Of a stretch of 64,000 nt of DNA, positions 27,854 through 37,446 are shown piece after piece. The translations under genes and the position numbers were made by a program. Below the pieces are notes generated by a model that was given only the letters and a program-made list of their open reading frames with translations, had not been told where the DNA came from and ran no database searches. The DNA comes from JAHEJE01 sp965216335 (GTDB taxonomy: Bacteria; Pseudomonadota; Alphaproteobacteria; Rhizobiales; Aestuariivirgaceae). The stretch lies in NCBI GenBank assembly GCA_965216335.1, contig OZ244154.1:3658001-3722000 (forward strand). The letters run 5' to 3'. Positions within the stretch are counted from its first letter, which is position 1, and each line of letters starts with the position of its first letter.

Positions 27854-27944
27854 GTCGTCATTCCGGCGAAGGCCGGAATCCAGGAGTATATCAACGAATT
27901 CAAACGCTTGCCACACGAGACCCCGGCCTTCGCCGGGGTGACGC
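27854..27944. repeat. Dispersed extragenic repeat of the GTCATTCCGGCGAAGGCCGG type
   Basis: Two GC-rich hairpins, ATTCCGGC-GAA-GGCCGGAAT (27860-27879) and CCCCGGC-CTTC-GCCGGGG (27921-27937), are arranged head-on with GTCATTCC at one edge and GGGTGACGC at the other. This is the layout of a repeat found in many copies in alphaproteobacterial genomes. It sits between the divergently placed 3' end of the GGDEF-EAL gene and the MATE upstream region. A frame crossing it reads ...GEGRGL...LDSGLRRNDD, a common false protein call. Confidence 0.8.
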
Positions 27945-27980
27945 GTTGGGTCGCAGTCGCAGGCGTTTCGTTCGGAACCA

Positions 27981-30900
27981 CTAGCGGGGCTTCTTCTTTG
28001 TCGCGCGGGATTTCGCCGCCCGGCGCAGCTTGGTGGCCAGCCGGGCACCGCTTTGGCTCGGCCGCTTCTTGGGCCGGCTTACCCGCGCGGCCTTTCTTTC
28101 ACTACCTGTCTTGGAGGCGGCTGCATCGGGATCTTTCTCTTGCCTGGGCTTCGCCGTTTTGGAGCTGTCATCATCAGACGTTTTACGTTCCGTTTTTGCA
28201 TCGGCATTGGCGTCGGCATCGCTGGAGTCTTGATCACCGTCCTCCTCAGCCTTGTCGCTGGGTGTCTTGCTGACGCTTTCCTCCGGCTCGGTTTCATCCT
28301 GGGGCTTTTCAGCCGCCGCAGGTTGCTTTTCCGATTTTCTCGCCTTGCGCCTCGTGTCCGCAGGCCTTTCATGTTTCGGCGCTTCGGCTTGTTCAGCGCG
28401 TGCCGGGCTGGGCGCATCGTCTGCGTCATCACCTTGTTCCGGCGCACCGGACTGTCCGGCATCTTGCGAAACAGCTGCGGCACTGCCGGTTTCTTGATCG
28501 TCCGCCGGAAGTTCGTCATCGGCAAAGCTGAATGGCACTGCCGGTCTAGCGGTGCGCTTGAGGTGTTCGTCCTCCGGCCAAATACTGTCCGCCTCCGGTT
28601 CTTCCGGCATCCGGGGTCGCGGCACCGATGCCGCCTCGGTCGCCGTGCTGGCCGGCGGAGAGGGCCGAGCCGGTGCAGAAGCCGGCCTGGCGGGTGCCGG
28701 GTCCCGCTCCGGTTCCGGTCGGCGCGTGACGGTTTCGGGCAGGTCCGGTGTGTATTGCGGCGGCGGCGGTGCCCCGCGCAGCATGTCCCAAATCGCCTGG
28801 CCGGCGTTCGCACCGGTGCCGGCCTGGCTGTAGGGAACGCTGCCGAGCGCGGCGATCACCTGTTGCGCGCTGACCGGAACGCCGACGAAGAAGCCCTGTG
28901 CGAAGTCGCAGTCGAAGGCCCTAAGCTGTTCGAGCTGATCGGGGTTTTCCACGCCTTCGGCGATCACCTGCAGATCGAGATCATGCGCCATCAGAACGAT
29001 CGACTCGACGATGATGCTGTTCCTGTCGCTGTCGCCCTCGTGGTTGATGAACGCCTCGTCGAGCTTCAGGGTATCGAACGGCAGCCGCCTCAGATGGGCC
29101 AGGGCGGAATAGCCGGTGCCGAAATCGTCGCACGCCACGCTGACCCCCTGATCCTTGATCTGCTGCAGCAACTGGATGGCCAGTTCCGGGTTCTGCATCA
29201 GCATGGATTCGGTCAGCTCCAGCTTGAGCGTTTCGGGCCGCACACCCTCGCGGGTCAGGATCGAGCGGATATCCTTGACCAGAGCGAAGTCAAGCAACTG
29301 TTCGGACGCCACGTTGACGCTGACGAACAGCGGATCGCTCGGCCTGAAGGCCCGCTGCCATATGCCGAGCTGGCGGGTCGCCTCATGCAGCACGAAATGG
29401 CCGATAGCCTTGATCTGCCCGCTTTGCTCGGCTAGCGGAACGAAGCTTCCCGCATCCAGAAGCTCGCCGTTCGGGTGCTGCCAGCGGACCAGTGCCTCAA
29501 AGCCGGCAAGCTGGCCATCCGCAACCCGCATGATCGGCTGGTAGTACACAACCAGTTCGGACCGTTCCAGGGCCCCCTGCAAGTCCTGCTCGCGCACCGC
29601 GAGCGCCACCGTTTCCTCGCGCATCCGCGGGGAAAAGAACACCACTTGGTTGCGGCCCAGCCGTTTGGCTTCGTAAAGCGCTATTTCGGCATCCTTGAGC
29701 AGATCCTCGGGACGCTGCATGGCGTTCGACTGACCGGCCACGCCGATGCTGGCGGTCACGAACACCTCGCGCGGCCGCAGGTTCACTGGCTCGGCCAGTG
29801 TGTCGCGCAATCGTTCGCACAAAGCGGCCACATCGCCCGGCGGAGCGTCCGGATGCAGCAGGACCGCGAATTGGTCGCCGGGCAGTCGTGCGACCGTGTC
29901 GACAGGCGACATGAACTGCGCGATCCGGCGGGCCGTGACATTAAGCAGGCTGTCGCCGATTTCATGCCCCAGGCCATCGTTAACGGCCTTGAACCGATCC
30001 AGATCGACGATGATGATGTGCACCGCTGCAGCCGGCCGCGCCAGCGACATGGCAGCCCTCAGCCGGTCCATGAACAGGGCCTTGTTCGGCAGCCCCGTCA
30101 CCCGGTCATGCACCGCATCGCTGAGCAGGCTCTCCTGGGCGCGCTTTTGCGCCGTCACGTCGGCCAGGGTGCCGATCATCCGCGACGGACCGCTTGATCC
30201 GGCAATTGCCCGGGCCCGCAGTTGATACCAGCGGTAGGCGCCATCGGCCCGCCGCAGCCGGAAGTCCTGCCCGAATGTCCCGCGCCCGCGGCGCAGCGCA
30301 CTTTCGATCGCCGCCTTGTAGGATACCCGGTCGGCCGGGTGGATGAACTCAAGCCAGCTGCGGGTGTCCTGGTCGTCCAGCGTGCCCGGCGGCCAGCCGA
30401 GCGCCCGCGCCACCTCCTGGCCGATGTGCAGGTCATCCTCCACCAACTGCCAATCCCACACGGCCAGCTCCGATCCCGCCAAAGCCAACGCCCGGCGGCC
30501 GGAGTCATCGTGGAAGTAGCGCGCCCCCGAGGCCTGCCCGAACGCGGTCTGCACCAGCACGAAGCCCATTGTGACGAGAACCAGAACGAGCCCGGCGGCA
30601 AGGGTCGGCAGCAGGTAGCCGCTGTCGATCAGTTGCAGGCAGGTGACCGCCGCGACAACCGTCCAGGCCAGCAGAAGCACCGATGGCAGCAGCGCTGACA
30701 ACGCCGATTCGACACCGCGCTGCCACAGATAGAACACCACCGCCGTGCCGGTCAGCACGACGCCGGCGAACCCCAGCCGTGCCGCCGTCAGTGCCAGCGC
30801 CGGCTTGTACAGCCCTGTTACGGCAATCGCGAGACCCGCCAGTGCCGCCAGCACGAACACCATGAACAGGATGCCGGATCGATGCCGAAGCTGCAGCAGA

Positions 30901-31706
30901 GATACGAACAGCGCCGCAGCACCGGTCATCATCAGGCCCTCTGTCAGGGCGCGCAGTCCCGGCGCGGTTACCAGATCCTGAAACGCCAGAAGCCAGCCGG
31001 GCAGCGGGCCCAGGTTCAGGAAGGTAAACAGGATCGCGCTCCAGGCGAACAGTGCAGCACTCGGAAACACCAGGAGAGGGCGGACGATGAACAGGCAGAT
31101 AAAGCCGATGGCCAGCAACATCGCGATGCCGAACACCACGCCGCGAAAGAACGAAAAATGCCGCGCCCTGGCATCGAAATCCGCCCGCCGCCACAGCCGC
31201 ACCCCTTTGATTGTCTCGCCCGGAAGCTCGATGGCATAAGTGACGGAGTCGCCGGGCGCCACGGTCAGCGCGTAACTGTCGGAGGAGTCGCCTGCCAACC
31301 GCACGGCCGGCTGGGCCTGCGACGCCTGGATGCCGGCAATCAGACTGCCGTCCGGTACGATGTTGAACACGCCGGACCCGGCAAACCCCTGCCGCGGAAT
31401 GGTCAGCACCAGTGCCTGCGGCTGCAGTTCCGGGTTCTTCAGCGAAAACACCACCCAGCTGTGATCATCGCCGGGCCGGCGGGCCTGCAGAGACATCAGC
31501 CGCTTGCTGCCGTTGGCATCCGGCGGCAACTCGATCACCGCGCGCGGCGTCGGACTCTTGACCAGCTTGAGCACCGGCAGCAGATCGACACTCGGCGCCT
31601 TGAACGCCGCGTTTACCACATGCTCGTTCGCCGCCGCGGCCGGCAGATTACCGACGCAGGCAATCGCCGCCGCCAATAGAATGAGAAACAGCCGTGCTCG
31701 GATCAT
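27981..31706 (-). CDS. Membrane PAS-GGDEF-EAL protein with a long charged C-terminal tail
   Basis: This 1241-residue protein probably degrades cyclic di-GMP. In order: signal peptide (1-27), periplasmic domain (about 28-180), seven to eight hydrophobic helices (about 185-395), a PAS domain (about 410-525), a GGDEF domain (about 535-700), an EAL domain (about 715-955) and a disordered tail (about 960-1241). The GGDEF signature is degenerate (RLPGDQF), so cyclase activity is unlikely. The EAL catalytic residues look intact: FEALVRW, SVNVA, LELTES, CDDFGTGYS and AEGVE. The tail is Pro/Ala/Glu-rich and then strongly Lys/Arg-rich, which is unusual. The ATG at 31706 precedes the signal peptide; longer starts reach 31826. 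GNAT, peptidase and thrC genes lie upstream on the same strand. Confidence 0.9.
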   Translation of the reverse strand: MIRARLFLILLAAAIACVGNLPAAAANEHVVNAAFKAPSVDLLPVLKLVKSPTPRAVIELPPDANGSKRLMSLQARRPGDDHSWVVFSLKNPELQPQALVLTIPRQGFAGSGVFNIVPDGSLIAGIQASQAQPAVRLAGDSSDSYALTVAPGDSVTYAIELPGETIKGVRLWRRADFDARARHFSFFRGVVFGIAMLLAIGFICLFIVRPLLVFPSAALFAWSAILFTFLNLGPLPGWLLAFQDLVTAPGLRALTEGLMMTGAAALFVSLLQLRHRSGILFMVFVLAALAGLAIAVTGLYKPALALTAARLGFAGVVLTGTAVVFYLWQRGVESALSALLPSVLLLAWTVVAAVTCLQLIDSGYLLPTLAAGLVLVLVTMGFVLVQTAFGQASGARYFHDDSGRRALALAGSELAVWDWQLVEDDLHIGQEVARALGWPPGTLDDQDTRSWLEFIHPADRVSYKAAIESALRRGRGTFGQDFRLRRADGAYRWYQLRARAIAGSSGPSRMIGTLADVTAQKRAQESLLSDAVHDRVTGLPNKALFMDRLRAAMSLARPAAAVHIIIVDLDRFKAVNDGLGHEIGDSLLNVTARRIAQFMSPVDTVARLPGDQFAVLLHPDAPPGDVAALCERLRDTLAEPVNLRPREVFVTASIGVAGQSNAMQRPEDLLKDAEIALYEAKRLGRNQVVFFSPRMREETVALAVREQDLQGALERSELVVYYQPIMRVADGQLAGFEALVRWQHPNGELLDAGSFVPLAEQSGQIKAIGHFVLHEATRQLGIWQRAFRPSDPLFVSVNVASEQLLDFALVKDIRSILTREGVRPETLKLELTESMLMQNPELAIQLLQQIKDQGVSVACDDFGTGYSALAHLRRLPFDTLKLDEAFINHEGDSDRNSIIVESIVLMAHDLDLQVIAEGVENPDQLEQLRAFDCDFAQGFFVGVPVSAQQVIAALGSVPYSQAGTGANAGQAIWDMLRGAPPPPQYTPDLPETVTRRPEPERDPAPARPASAPARPSPPASTATEAASVPRPRMPEEPEADSIWPEDEHLKRTARPAVPFSFADDELPADDQETGSAAAVSQDAGQSGAPEQGDDADDAPSPARAEQAEAPKHERPADTRRKARKSEKQPAAAEKPQDETEPEESVSKTPSDKAEEDGDQDSSDADANADAKTERKTSDDDSSKTAKPRQEKDPDAAASKTGSERKAARVSRPKKRPSQSGARLATKLRRAAKSRATKKKPR

Positions 31707-31815
31707 AAAGCCCTGGTATCCAACTCCCCGCAGGATGCCCATACCTATCTGGCTGGGTGCACCAAGGCAAGATAATGGTAAGATTCGATCTACTGTGTCT
31801 TCTCTCTTTGCCGTC

Positions 31816-32400
31816 TTATCCTGCATCGCGCCGCAACAGGGCGAACAGCACGTGGTCGCGCCACTTGCCGTTAATCTTCAGGTAGTCGCGGGCCAGGCCC
31901 TCGCGCTCAAAGCCGCTTGACATCAGCAGCCGCATCGACGGTTCGTTGGACGGCAGGCAGGCTGCCTCCAGCCGGTTCAGGTTGACGTCGCCGAAGGCAT
32001 GCGGAATGAGTGCTGCCAGCGCATCGCCCATGTAGCCCTGATTGGCATGGGGCTCGCCGATCCAGTAACCCAGCGAACCCGACTGCGCCACACCGCGGCG
32101 GATGTTGGAGATCGTCACCGCACCCAGAAGGTCTTCGTTGGCACTGGAGAAGATGAAGAACGGATAGGAGACATCCTCGCGGATGTCGCGCATGTAGCGC
32201 CGGATCCGATAGCGGAATGCCGACCGGGTGAGGTCGTCATGCGGCCACAGCGGCTCCCAGGGGGTCAGAAACGTCCGGCTGGCGGCGCGCAGCTGTGCCC
32301 AGGTCGCATAGTCGCCCATTGCCGGAACACGCAGATAGACCGATTTGCCGGTCAGCACGCAGCGGGCTTCGGGAGGTGGAATGTGACGCAAGAATGCCAT
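31816..32400 (-). CDS. GNAT family acetyltransferase, RimJ-like
   Basis: The 194-residue protein has the GNAT fold with the RimJ/RimL arrangement: an early VYLRVPAMGDYATWAQLRA segment, the acetyl-CoA site GYWIGEPHANQGYMGDALAALI (split; about residues 111-132) and NLNRLEAACLPSNEPSMRLLMSSGF in the C-terminal half. It probably acetylates an N-terminal amine of a ribosomal or other protein, or a small amine; the substrate cannot be deduced. It lies 43 bases after the M16 peptidase on the same strand, at the end of the cox-thrC gene run. Confidence 0.88.
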   Translation of the reverse strand: MAFLRHIPPPEARCVLTGKSVYLRVPAMGDYATWAQLRAASRTFLTPWEPLWPHDDLTRSAFRYRIRRYMRDIREDVSYPFFIFSSANEDLLGAVTISNIRRGVAQSGSLGYWIGEPHANQGYMGDALAALIPHAFGDVNLNRLEAACLPSNEPSMRLLMSSGFEREGLARDYLKINGKWRDHVLFALLRRDAG

Positions 32401-32443
32401 GACTGGATCCGTTTGCCGGGCACGGGCCGCCGGCCGTGTCCTG

Positions 32444-33703
32444 TCAGTTGAACCTGGCGGCTATCTTAGCGTAGGAATCGAGATGCGAAAGGTCTCCCGC
32501 CGCGCCCATTGCCAGTTGCCGGCCGGTAAAAGCAGTTTCGGCCATTCTCTGAAGCTGTTCCACGTCGATACGTTCGATGCGTTCCAGCATCGCCGGAATG
32601 TCCCGCACCTCGTCGAAAGCCTGCAGTTGGCGGGCGATCTGGTCGGCCCGGCCGGCAGCACTTTCCAGGTTCATCACCAGCGCCGACTTGATCTGCGCCT
32701 TGGCGCGCTGCAGCTCTTGTTCGGTAATGCCCGCGCACACCGACAGCATGACGTCGCTGGTCACGCCGATCAGTTCATTGACCCGGTCCGGCGCCGTCGC
32801 GGCATACACCGAAAGCAGGCCGCTGTCGGCATAGGCCGAGGCGAAGGCGAACACCGAGTAGCACAGGCCGCGCTGCTCGCGCACCTGCTGGAACAGCCGG
32901 GATGACATTCCGCCGCCCAAGATGTTTGCCAGCAGTTGCAGCGCGTAGATGTCTTCGTCGCGATAGCTGAGGCCCGGAAATCCCAAAACGACATGCGCCT
33001 GATCAACCGGCTTGGCCCTGCTCTCGAGCCCGTTGAGGAAGTCCGGCGCCGCCCAGTCGCCGCCGGCGCTTGGCTCGACCGCACCCAGCCTCGCCGCAGT
33101 CTCGGCAACAAGGCGGTCATGGTCGATATGGCCGGCAGCGGAAACGACAATGCGTCCGCCGGCATAGTTGGCGTCGCGGTACCGGCCGATCTCTGCGCTG
33201 GAATGCGATTGCACCAGGTCCGGTGTGCCAAGAATGGACCGGCCGAGCGGATGCGCACCGTAGGCCGCCTGCTGCGCCAGGTCGAACACCAGATCGTCGG
33301 GTGTGTCGAGAGCCGCCGCGATCTCCTGCAGGATCACGTCCTTCTCGCGCGCCAGTTCGGCCTCGTCGAACACCGGGTCGGTCAGGATATCGCACAAAAT
33401 GTCGAGCCCGAGCAGCCAGTCATCCTTGAGCACCCGGGCGTAGTAGGTCGTTGTCTCCATGGCCGTCGAGGCGTTGATTTCGCCGCCCGCCGCCTCGATC
33501 TCTTCGGCAATCGCCAGCGCCGAACGCCGGCCCGTGCCCTTGAACGCCATGTGCTCCAGCAGATGCGCGATACCGTTCTGCTCCGGCGCCTCATCGCGCG
33601 CCCCGGCCCGCACCCAAATGCCCAGTGCCGTGGTCTCCAGATGCGGCATGGCGTCGGTGACAACACGAATGCCGTTGTCCAGCGTCGAAATCTGCACCGT
33701 CAT
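32444..33703 (-). CDS. M16 family zinc metallopeptidase (processing-peptidase-like)
   Basis: The 419-residue protein is a pitrilysin-family peptidase close to the mitochondrial processing peptidase beta subunit. The inverted zinc motif HLLEH is at residues 47-51, with the third ligand expected in the EKDVILQEIAAALD segment near residue 125. It starts MTVQISTLDNGIRVVTDAMP, typical of the family, and its ATG at 33703 lies 13 bases after the thrC stop. Alphaproteobacteria commonly place this gene after thrC. The substrate is unknown; a role in degrading peptides is likely. Confidence 0.93.
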   Translation of the reverse strand: MTVQISTLDNGIRVVTDAMPHLETTALGIWVRAGARDEAPEQNGIAHLLEHMAFKGTGRRSALAIAEEIEAAGGEINASTAMETTTYYARVLKDDWLLGLDILCDILTDPVFDEAELAREKDVILQEIAAALDTPDDLVFDLAQQAAYGAHPLGRSILGTPDLVQSHSSAEIGRYRDANYAGGRIVVSAAGHIDHDRLVAETAARLGAVEPSAGGDWAAPDFLNGLESRAKPVDQAHVVLGFPGLSYRDEDIYALQLLANILGGGMSSRLFQQVREQRGLCYSVFAFASAYADSGLLSVYAATAPDRVNELIGVTSDVMLSVCAGITEQELQRAKAQIKSALVMNLESAAGRADQIARQLQAFDEVRDIPAMLERIERIDVEQLQRMAETAFTGRQLAMGAAGDLSHLDSYAKIAARFN

Positions 33704-33716
33704 GATATGCGCGGCC

Positions 33717-35108
33717 TCACGATCCGGCCCGTCCGGCGATGTGGTCGCGCACGGCGGCAAAGTCGTTGGCGACCACCTCGAAGCGTTCAGGACGCTCCAG
33801 CAGGTCGTCGAGATGAGCCGGCAATGCCGGATGCACGCCTGAGGCGGCCGCGACGGCTTGCGGAAACTTGGCCGGGTGCGCGGTGGCCAGCGTCACCATC
33901 GGCGAGGCCGTCTTCATGTGCTGCCGGGCGACCGTATAGCCGACCGCGCTGTGCGGATCGAGCAGTTCTCCCGTGCCGGCCCGCACGGCCTTGATGGTCG
34001 CCGCCGTGTCCGCCTCGCTGCACCGTCCGGAACTGAAATCCGCACGGATCGCCGACAGCGCAGGGGCCGGAACCGTGAATGCGCCCGACTGGCGCAGGCC
34101 CTGCATCATCGTCGTCACCGCCGCGGGGTCGCGCCCGCAGGCCTGGAACAGCAGCCTTTCGAAGTTGCTCGACACCTGAATGTCCATCGACGGGCTGGCC
34201 GTCGGTTCGACACCGAGCACCTCGTAGCGACCGGTTTTCAGCGTGCGGTGAAGGATATCGTTGACGTTGGTCGCAATCACCAGGCCGTCAATCGGCACCC
34301 CCATCCGCTTGGCCACGTAGCCGGCGAAGATGTCGCCGAAATTGCCGGTCGGCACGGTGAAGCTCACAGCCCGGTCCGGCCCGCCAAGCGCCAGCGAGGT
34401 GGTCACGTAGTAGACGATCTGAGCCATGATGCGGGCCCAGTTGATGGAGTTGACACCCGCCAGGTTGTGCCGTTCGCGGTAAGCTTTGTCGCCGAACAGT
34501 TCTTTGACGATCGCCTGGCAGTCGTCGAAATTGCCCTCCAGCGCAATGTTGTGCACGTTGCCGCTGTCCACCGTGGTCATCTGTCGGCGCTGCACGTCGC
34601 TGACCCGGCCATGCGGATGCAGGATGAAAACCTTGCAGCGCGTTGACGCCTTGAATGCCTCGATCGCCGCCCCACCGGTGTCGCCGGAGGTCGCACCGGC
34701 GATGACGGCGGTCTGGCCGCGCTTTTCCAGTGCCCAGTCCATCAGCCGCGCCAGCAGTTGCATTGCGACATCCTTGAACGCCAGCGTCGGTCCGTGGAAC
34801 AGCTCCAGCAGCCAGTGATTGGCATCGAGCTGCTTCAGCGGCGTTACGGCCGGGTGGGCAAACCCGGCATAAGCTTCGCCGATCATCGCGCGCAGCTGCT
34901 CATCCGGCATGGCGCCGGCAACAAACGGCTTGAGGACGGCAAATGCCACGTCCGCGTATGGCTTGCCGCGCAGGGCGCGCAATTCATCCTGCGACAGCTG
35001 CGGCCAGGTTTCGGGCACGTAAAGCCCGCCATCACTGGCCAATCCGGCCAGCAGGGCATCCTCGAACCCGACCACCGGTGCCTCACCGCGCGTGCTGAGA
35101 TATTTCAT
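33717..35108 (-). CDS. thrC: Threonine synthase
   Basis: ThrC converts O-phosphohomoserine to threonine with PLP. The 463-residue product begins MKYLSTRGEAPVVGFEDALL, a hallmark N-terminus. The PLP lysine is K112 in HGPTLAFKDVAMQLL, and a Gly-rich phosphate loop is visible (AGATSGDTGGAAIEAF, about residues 142-157). It lies in the long minus-strand run after the M32 peptidase (23 bases) and before the M16 peptidase. Homoserine kinase (thrB), which supplies its substrate, is not in this window. Confidence 0.97.
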   Translation of the reverse strand: MKYLSTRGEAPVVGFEDALLAGLASDGGLYVPETWPQLSQDELRALRGKPYADVAFAVLKPFVAGAMPDEQLRAMIGEAYAGFAHPAVTPLKQLDANHWLLELFHGPTLAFKDVAMQLLARLMDWALEKRGQTAVIAGATSGDTGGAAIEAFKASTRCKVFILHPHGRVSDVQRRQMTTVDSGNVHNIALEGNFDDCQAIVKELFGDKAYRERHNLAGVNSINWARIMAQIVYYVTTSLALGGPDRAVSFTVPTGNFGDIFAGYVAKRMGVPIDGLVIATNVNDILHRTLKTGRYEVLGVEPTASPSMDIQVSSNFERLLFQACGRDPAAVTTMMQGLRQSGAFTVPAPALSAIRADFSSGRCSEADTAATIKAVRAGTGELLDPHSAVGYTVARQHMKTASPMVTLATAHPAKFPQAVAAASGVHPALPAHLDDLLERPERFEVVANDFAAVRDHIAGRAGS

Positions 35109-35131
35109 TGCTGCATTCCCGTTGTCGCAGG

Positions 35132-36622
35132 CTAGAGATAGCGCGCCGTGAGATGGCGCCTGAAGGCATCCGTGCCGAGCGGTTTTCCGGTCGCACGTTC
35201 AATGAGCGCGCTGGTGCCGTACCGGCTTGCCTGGGCATGAATATTCACTTTCAGCCAGGCGATCAATGTTTCAAAGCTGCCGTCGGCCAGTTCTGCCTCG
35301 ATGCCCGGCTCGGCCTCGTTCGCCGCCTCAAACAGCTGCGCGGCCGTAAGCGCCCCGAGCGTGTAGCTCGGAAAGTAGCCGAAAGCGCCCGACGGCCAAT
35401 GGATATCCTGCATGCAGCCGTCGGTATCGTCGGCAGGCGCGATGCCGAGCAACTCCTGCATGCCGGCGCGCCAGGCGTCCGGCAGGTCCCTGGCGCGCAG
35501 CCGACCGGCAATCAATTGCCGCTCCAGCCGGTAGCGCAGCAGGATGTGCATCGGGTAGGTCACTTCGTCGGCGTCGACACGGATCAGGCCGGGCTCGACC
35601 TTGCGATAGATCGCCTTGATGTTGCCGGCTGCCCAGGTTGGTCCGCCGCCGCCGAAGGCGTCGCACAACTGCGGCGCCAGCCACGAAAGAAACGCGTCCG
35701 AGCGTCCCGCCTGCATTTCGAACAGCAGCGACTGGCTCTCGTGCATCGTCATGCCGCGGGCGCGGCCCACCGGCTGGGTGATCCACGCGCGCGGCCGGTT
35801 GCGCTCGTACTGCGAATGGCCGGTCTCGTGGATGATGCCCATCAGGCTGGAGGTGAAATCGGTCTCGTCATAGCGCGTGGTGATGCGGCTGTCTTCGGGG
35901 ATGCCGCCGGAGAACGGATGGTGGCTGACATCGAGCCGGCCGCCGTCGAAGTCAAAACCGATGCGGGCCGTCACCATGCGCCCGAACCGTTCCTGCGTTT
36001 CAATGGCAAACGGACCTTCGGGACGCACCGGCTCACCGGCCTGGCGCTGGCGCTCGACCACCTGCGTGGCGAGGCCGGGAAGCCATCCGGTCAGGTCTTC
36101 GAACAGCCGGTCTATGTCCTCGATCCGGCTGCGCGGATCAAAGCAATCCACAAGGGCCTCGTAGGGCGACAGGCCCAACGCCTCAGCCTTCGCACCGGCG
36201 GCATCGCGCGACAGGCCGATGACGGTGTCCAGTTTCGGCGCCAGGCTGGCGAAGTCGTTGTCCGCTCTGGCGCTGCGCCAGGTCATTTCACAGTCGTGGC
36301 GGGCATGGGTCAGCGCCTCGACGAGTGTCGCGGGCACGCTGCTGGCATGCAGCCAGTCGCGGCGCATCTCCTCAAGGTTGGTGCGGTCCCAGCCATCGAG
36401 TTTCTCCGCTTCGGCTTCCGCCTCCTCCAGCAGATCGCCCATGTCCGGCGCGGTGATGATTTCATGCTCGAGAACGGCCAGCGTCGCCATGTGCCGCGCC
36501 CGGGCCGCAGCACCGCCCGGCGGCATCATGACGGCCCGGTCCCAGCCCAGAATGGCGCCGGCCCCGGCAATGTCGGCCATGCGGGCAAACCGGGTCTTCA
36601 GCGTTTCGTAGGCTCGCGTCAT
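35132..36622 (-). CDS. M32 family carboxypeptidase (thermostable carboxypeptidase 1-like)
   Basis: This 496-residue zinc metallocarboxypeptidase removes C-terminal residues from peptides in the cytosol. The HETGH zinc motif is at residues 265-269, followed by HESQSLLFEMQAGRS, a conserved family segment that supplies the third ligand (near residue 297). The length fits the family (about 500 residues). The ATG at 36622 overlaps the SURF1 stop in an ATGA arrangement, so it is translated together with the oxidase assembly genes. Its presence between surf1 and thrC is uncommon, and nothing in the sequence ties it to oxidase assembly. Confidence 0.94.
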   Translation of the reverse strand: MTRAYETLKTRFARMADIAGAGAILGWDRAVMMPPGGAAARARHMATLAVLEHEIITAPDMGDLLEEAEAEAEKLDGWDRTNLEEMRRDWLHASSVPATLVEALTHARHDCEMTWRSARADNDFASLAPKLDTVIGLSRDAAGAKAEALGLSPYEALVDCFDPRSRIEDIDRLFEDLTGWLPGLATQVVERQRQAGEPVRPEGPFAIETQERFGRMVTARIGFDFDGGRLDVSHHPFSGGIPEDSRITTRYDETDFTSSLMGIIHETGHSQYERNRPRAWITQPVGRARGMTMHESQSLLFEMQAGRSDAFLSWLAPQLCDAFGGGGPTWAAGNIKAIYRKVEPGLIRVDADEVTYPMHILLRYRLERQLIAGRLRARDLPDAWRAGMQELLGIAPADDTDGCMQDIHWPSGAFGYFPSYTLGALTAAQLFEAANEAEPGIEAELADGSFETLIAWLKVNIHAQASRYGTSALIERATGKPLGTDAFRRHLTARYL

Positions 36623-37446
36623 GGCTGCCCGGCCTCCCTTCGGGTCTTCCGCCAATAGGCGACCGCGACAACCGCGAGCACGCCGGCAAGCGCAAACCAG
36701 GTCAAGGCATAGTGGAGGTGGTTGTTGGTCACCCTGGTATTGAGCGGATCGATCACCGGCAGCCCGGCGCTGCCCGGCTCGCCGCCCGGTTCAAGCTGCA
36801 GGAACACCGGCAGCATGGCCGCATAGCTGTCGGGCGCAACGAAGCCGAGATCGTCCGGAAACGTCGCACTCATCGCGGCGATGTCGTAGCTGTACCAGCG
36901 GTTGGACGCCGGGTCGTTGTCAGGGATAAACAGCCCGCCGCTGTCGCCGTGCACCCGGACATATCCCGAAATCCGCACCGGTTGCGGCCACTGTGTCCGG
37001 GGTTTGGTCTTGATGCCGGGCGTGAGCGCCGCAACCCGCACGCTGTGCGGGCGTGCCGCCGGTTCTTTGTCCTCATCTGGCACAAAACCGCGGTCGGCCA
37101 GGATGATATACTGCCCGGGGATCACGAACGGCGTCACGATGCGCCAGCCGGTCTTGCCCTTGCGTAGCTCGTAGACGTGGCGCTCAAGGTCGTGGCGGTA
37201 GTAGCCCGTGGCCGAGGTGCGCAGAACCTCGACGTCAAACCCGTTCTCGATGCCGGCCTCGATGTCGGCCAGGCTGACGGGTTCGGCTGACACCGCGCGT
37301 TCGCGCATCGCGATGACATCCTGCTTCCAGGCCAGGCGTTGCAGCTGCCATACCCCAAGACCGGTCAGCACCGCCATTGCCAGCAACACGGCGGCCGTCA
37401 GGGCCAGACCGGACCTGCGTGAAACCGGGTTCGTGACCCTAGTCAT
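36619..37446 (-). CDS. SURF1 family cytochrome c oxidase assembly protein
   Basis: SURF1 assists insertion of haem a into subunit I of the aa3 oxidase. The 275-residue product has the expected topology: a transmembrane helix near residues 15-35 ending in GVWQLQRLAWK, a periplasmic domain with WRIVTPFVIPGQYIILADRGFVP (split; about residues 100-122), and a second helix after TNNHLHYALTWFALA near the C-terminus. The ATG at 37446 overlaps the DUF983 gene by eight bases. It is part of the coxB-to-thrC gene run. Confidence 0.94.
   Translation of the reverse strand: MTRVTNPVSRRSGLALTAAVLLAMAVLTGLGVWQLQRLAWKQDVIAMRERAVSAEPVSLADIEAGIENGFDVEVLRTSATGYYRHDLERHVYELRKGKTGWRIVTPFVIPGQYIILADRGFVPDEDKEPAARPHSVRVAALTPGIKTKPRTQWPQPVRISGYVRVHGDSGGLFIPDNDPASNRWYSYDIAAMSATFPDDLGFVAPDSYAAMLPVFLQLEPGGEPGSAGLPVIDPLNTRVTNNHLHYALTWFALAGVLAVVAVAYWRKTRREAGQP

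Noticed and set aside
27824..28048. A 74-codon minus-strand frame reading ...RHPGEGRGL...LDSGLRRNDD
   Set aside because: It is created by the dispersed extragenic repeat at 27854-27944 and partly overlaps the 3' end of the GGDEF-EAL gene. This reading is a well-known false protein call.
28053..29435. A 460-codon plus-strand frame opposite the GGDEF-EAL gene
   Set aside because: It is a shadow of the real minus-strand gene in GC-rich DNA. The minus-strand frame has clear domains; this one does not.
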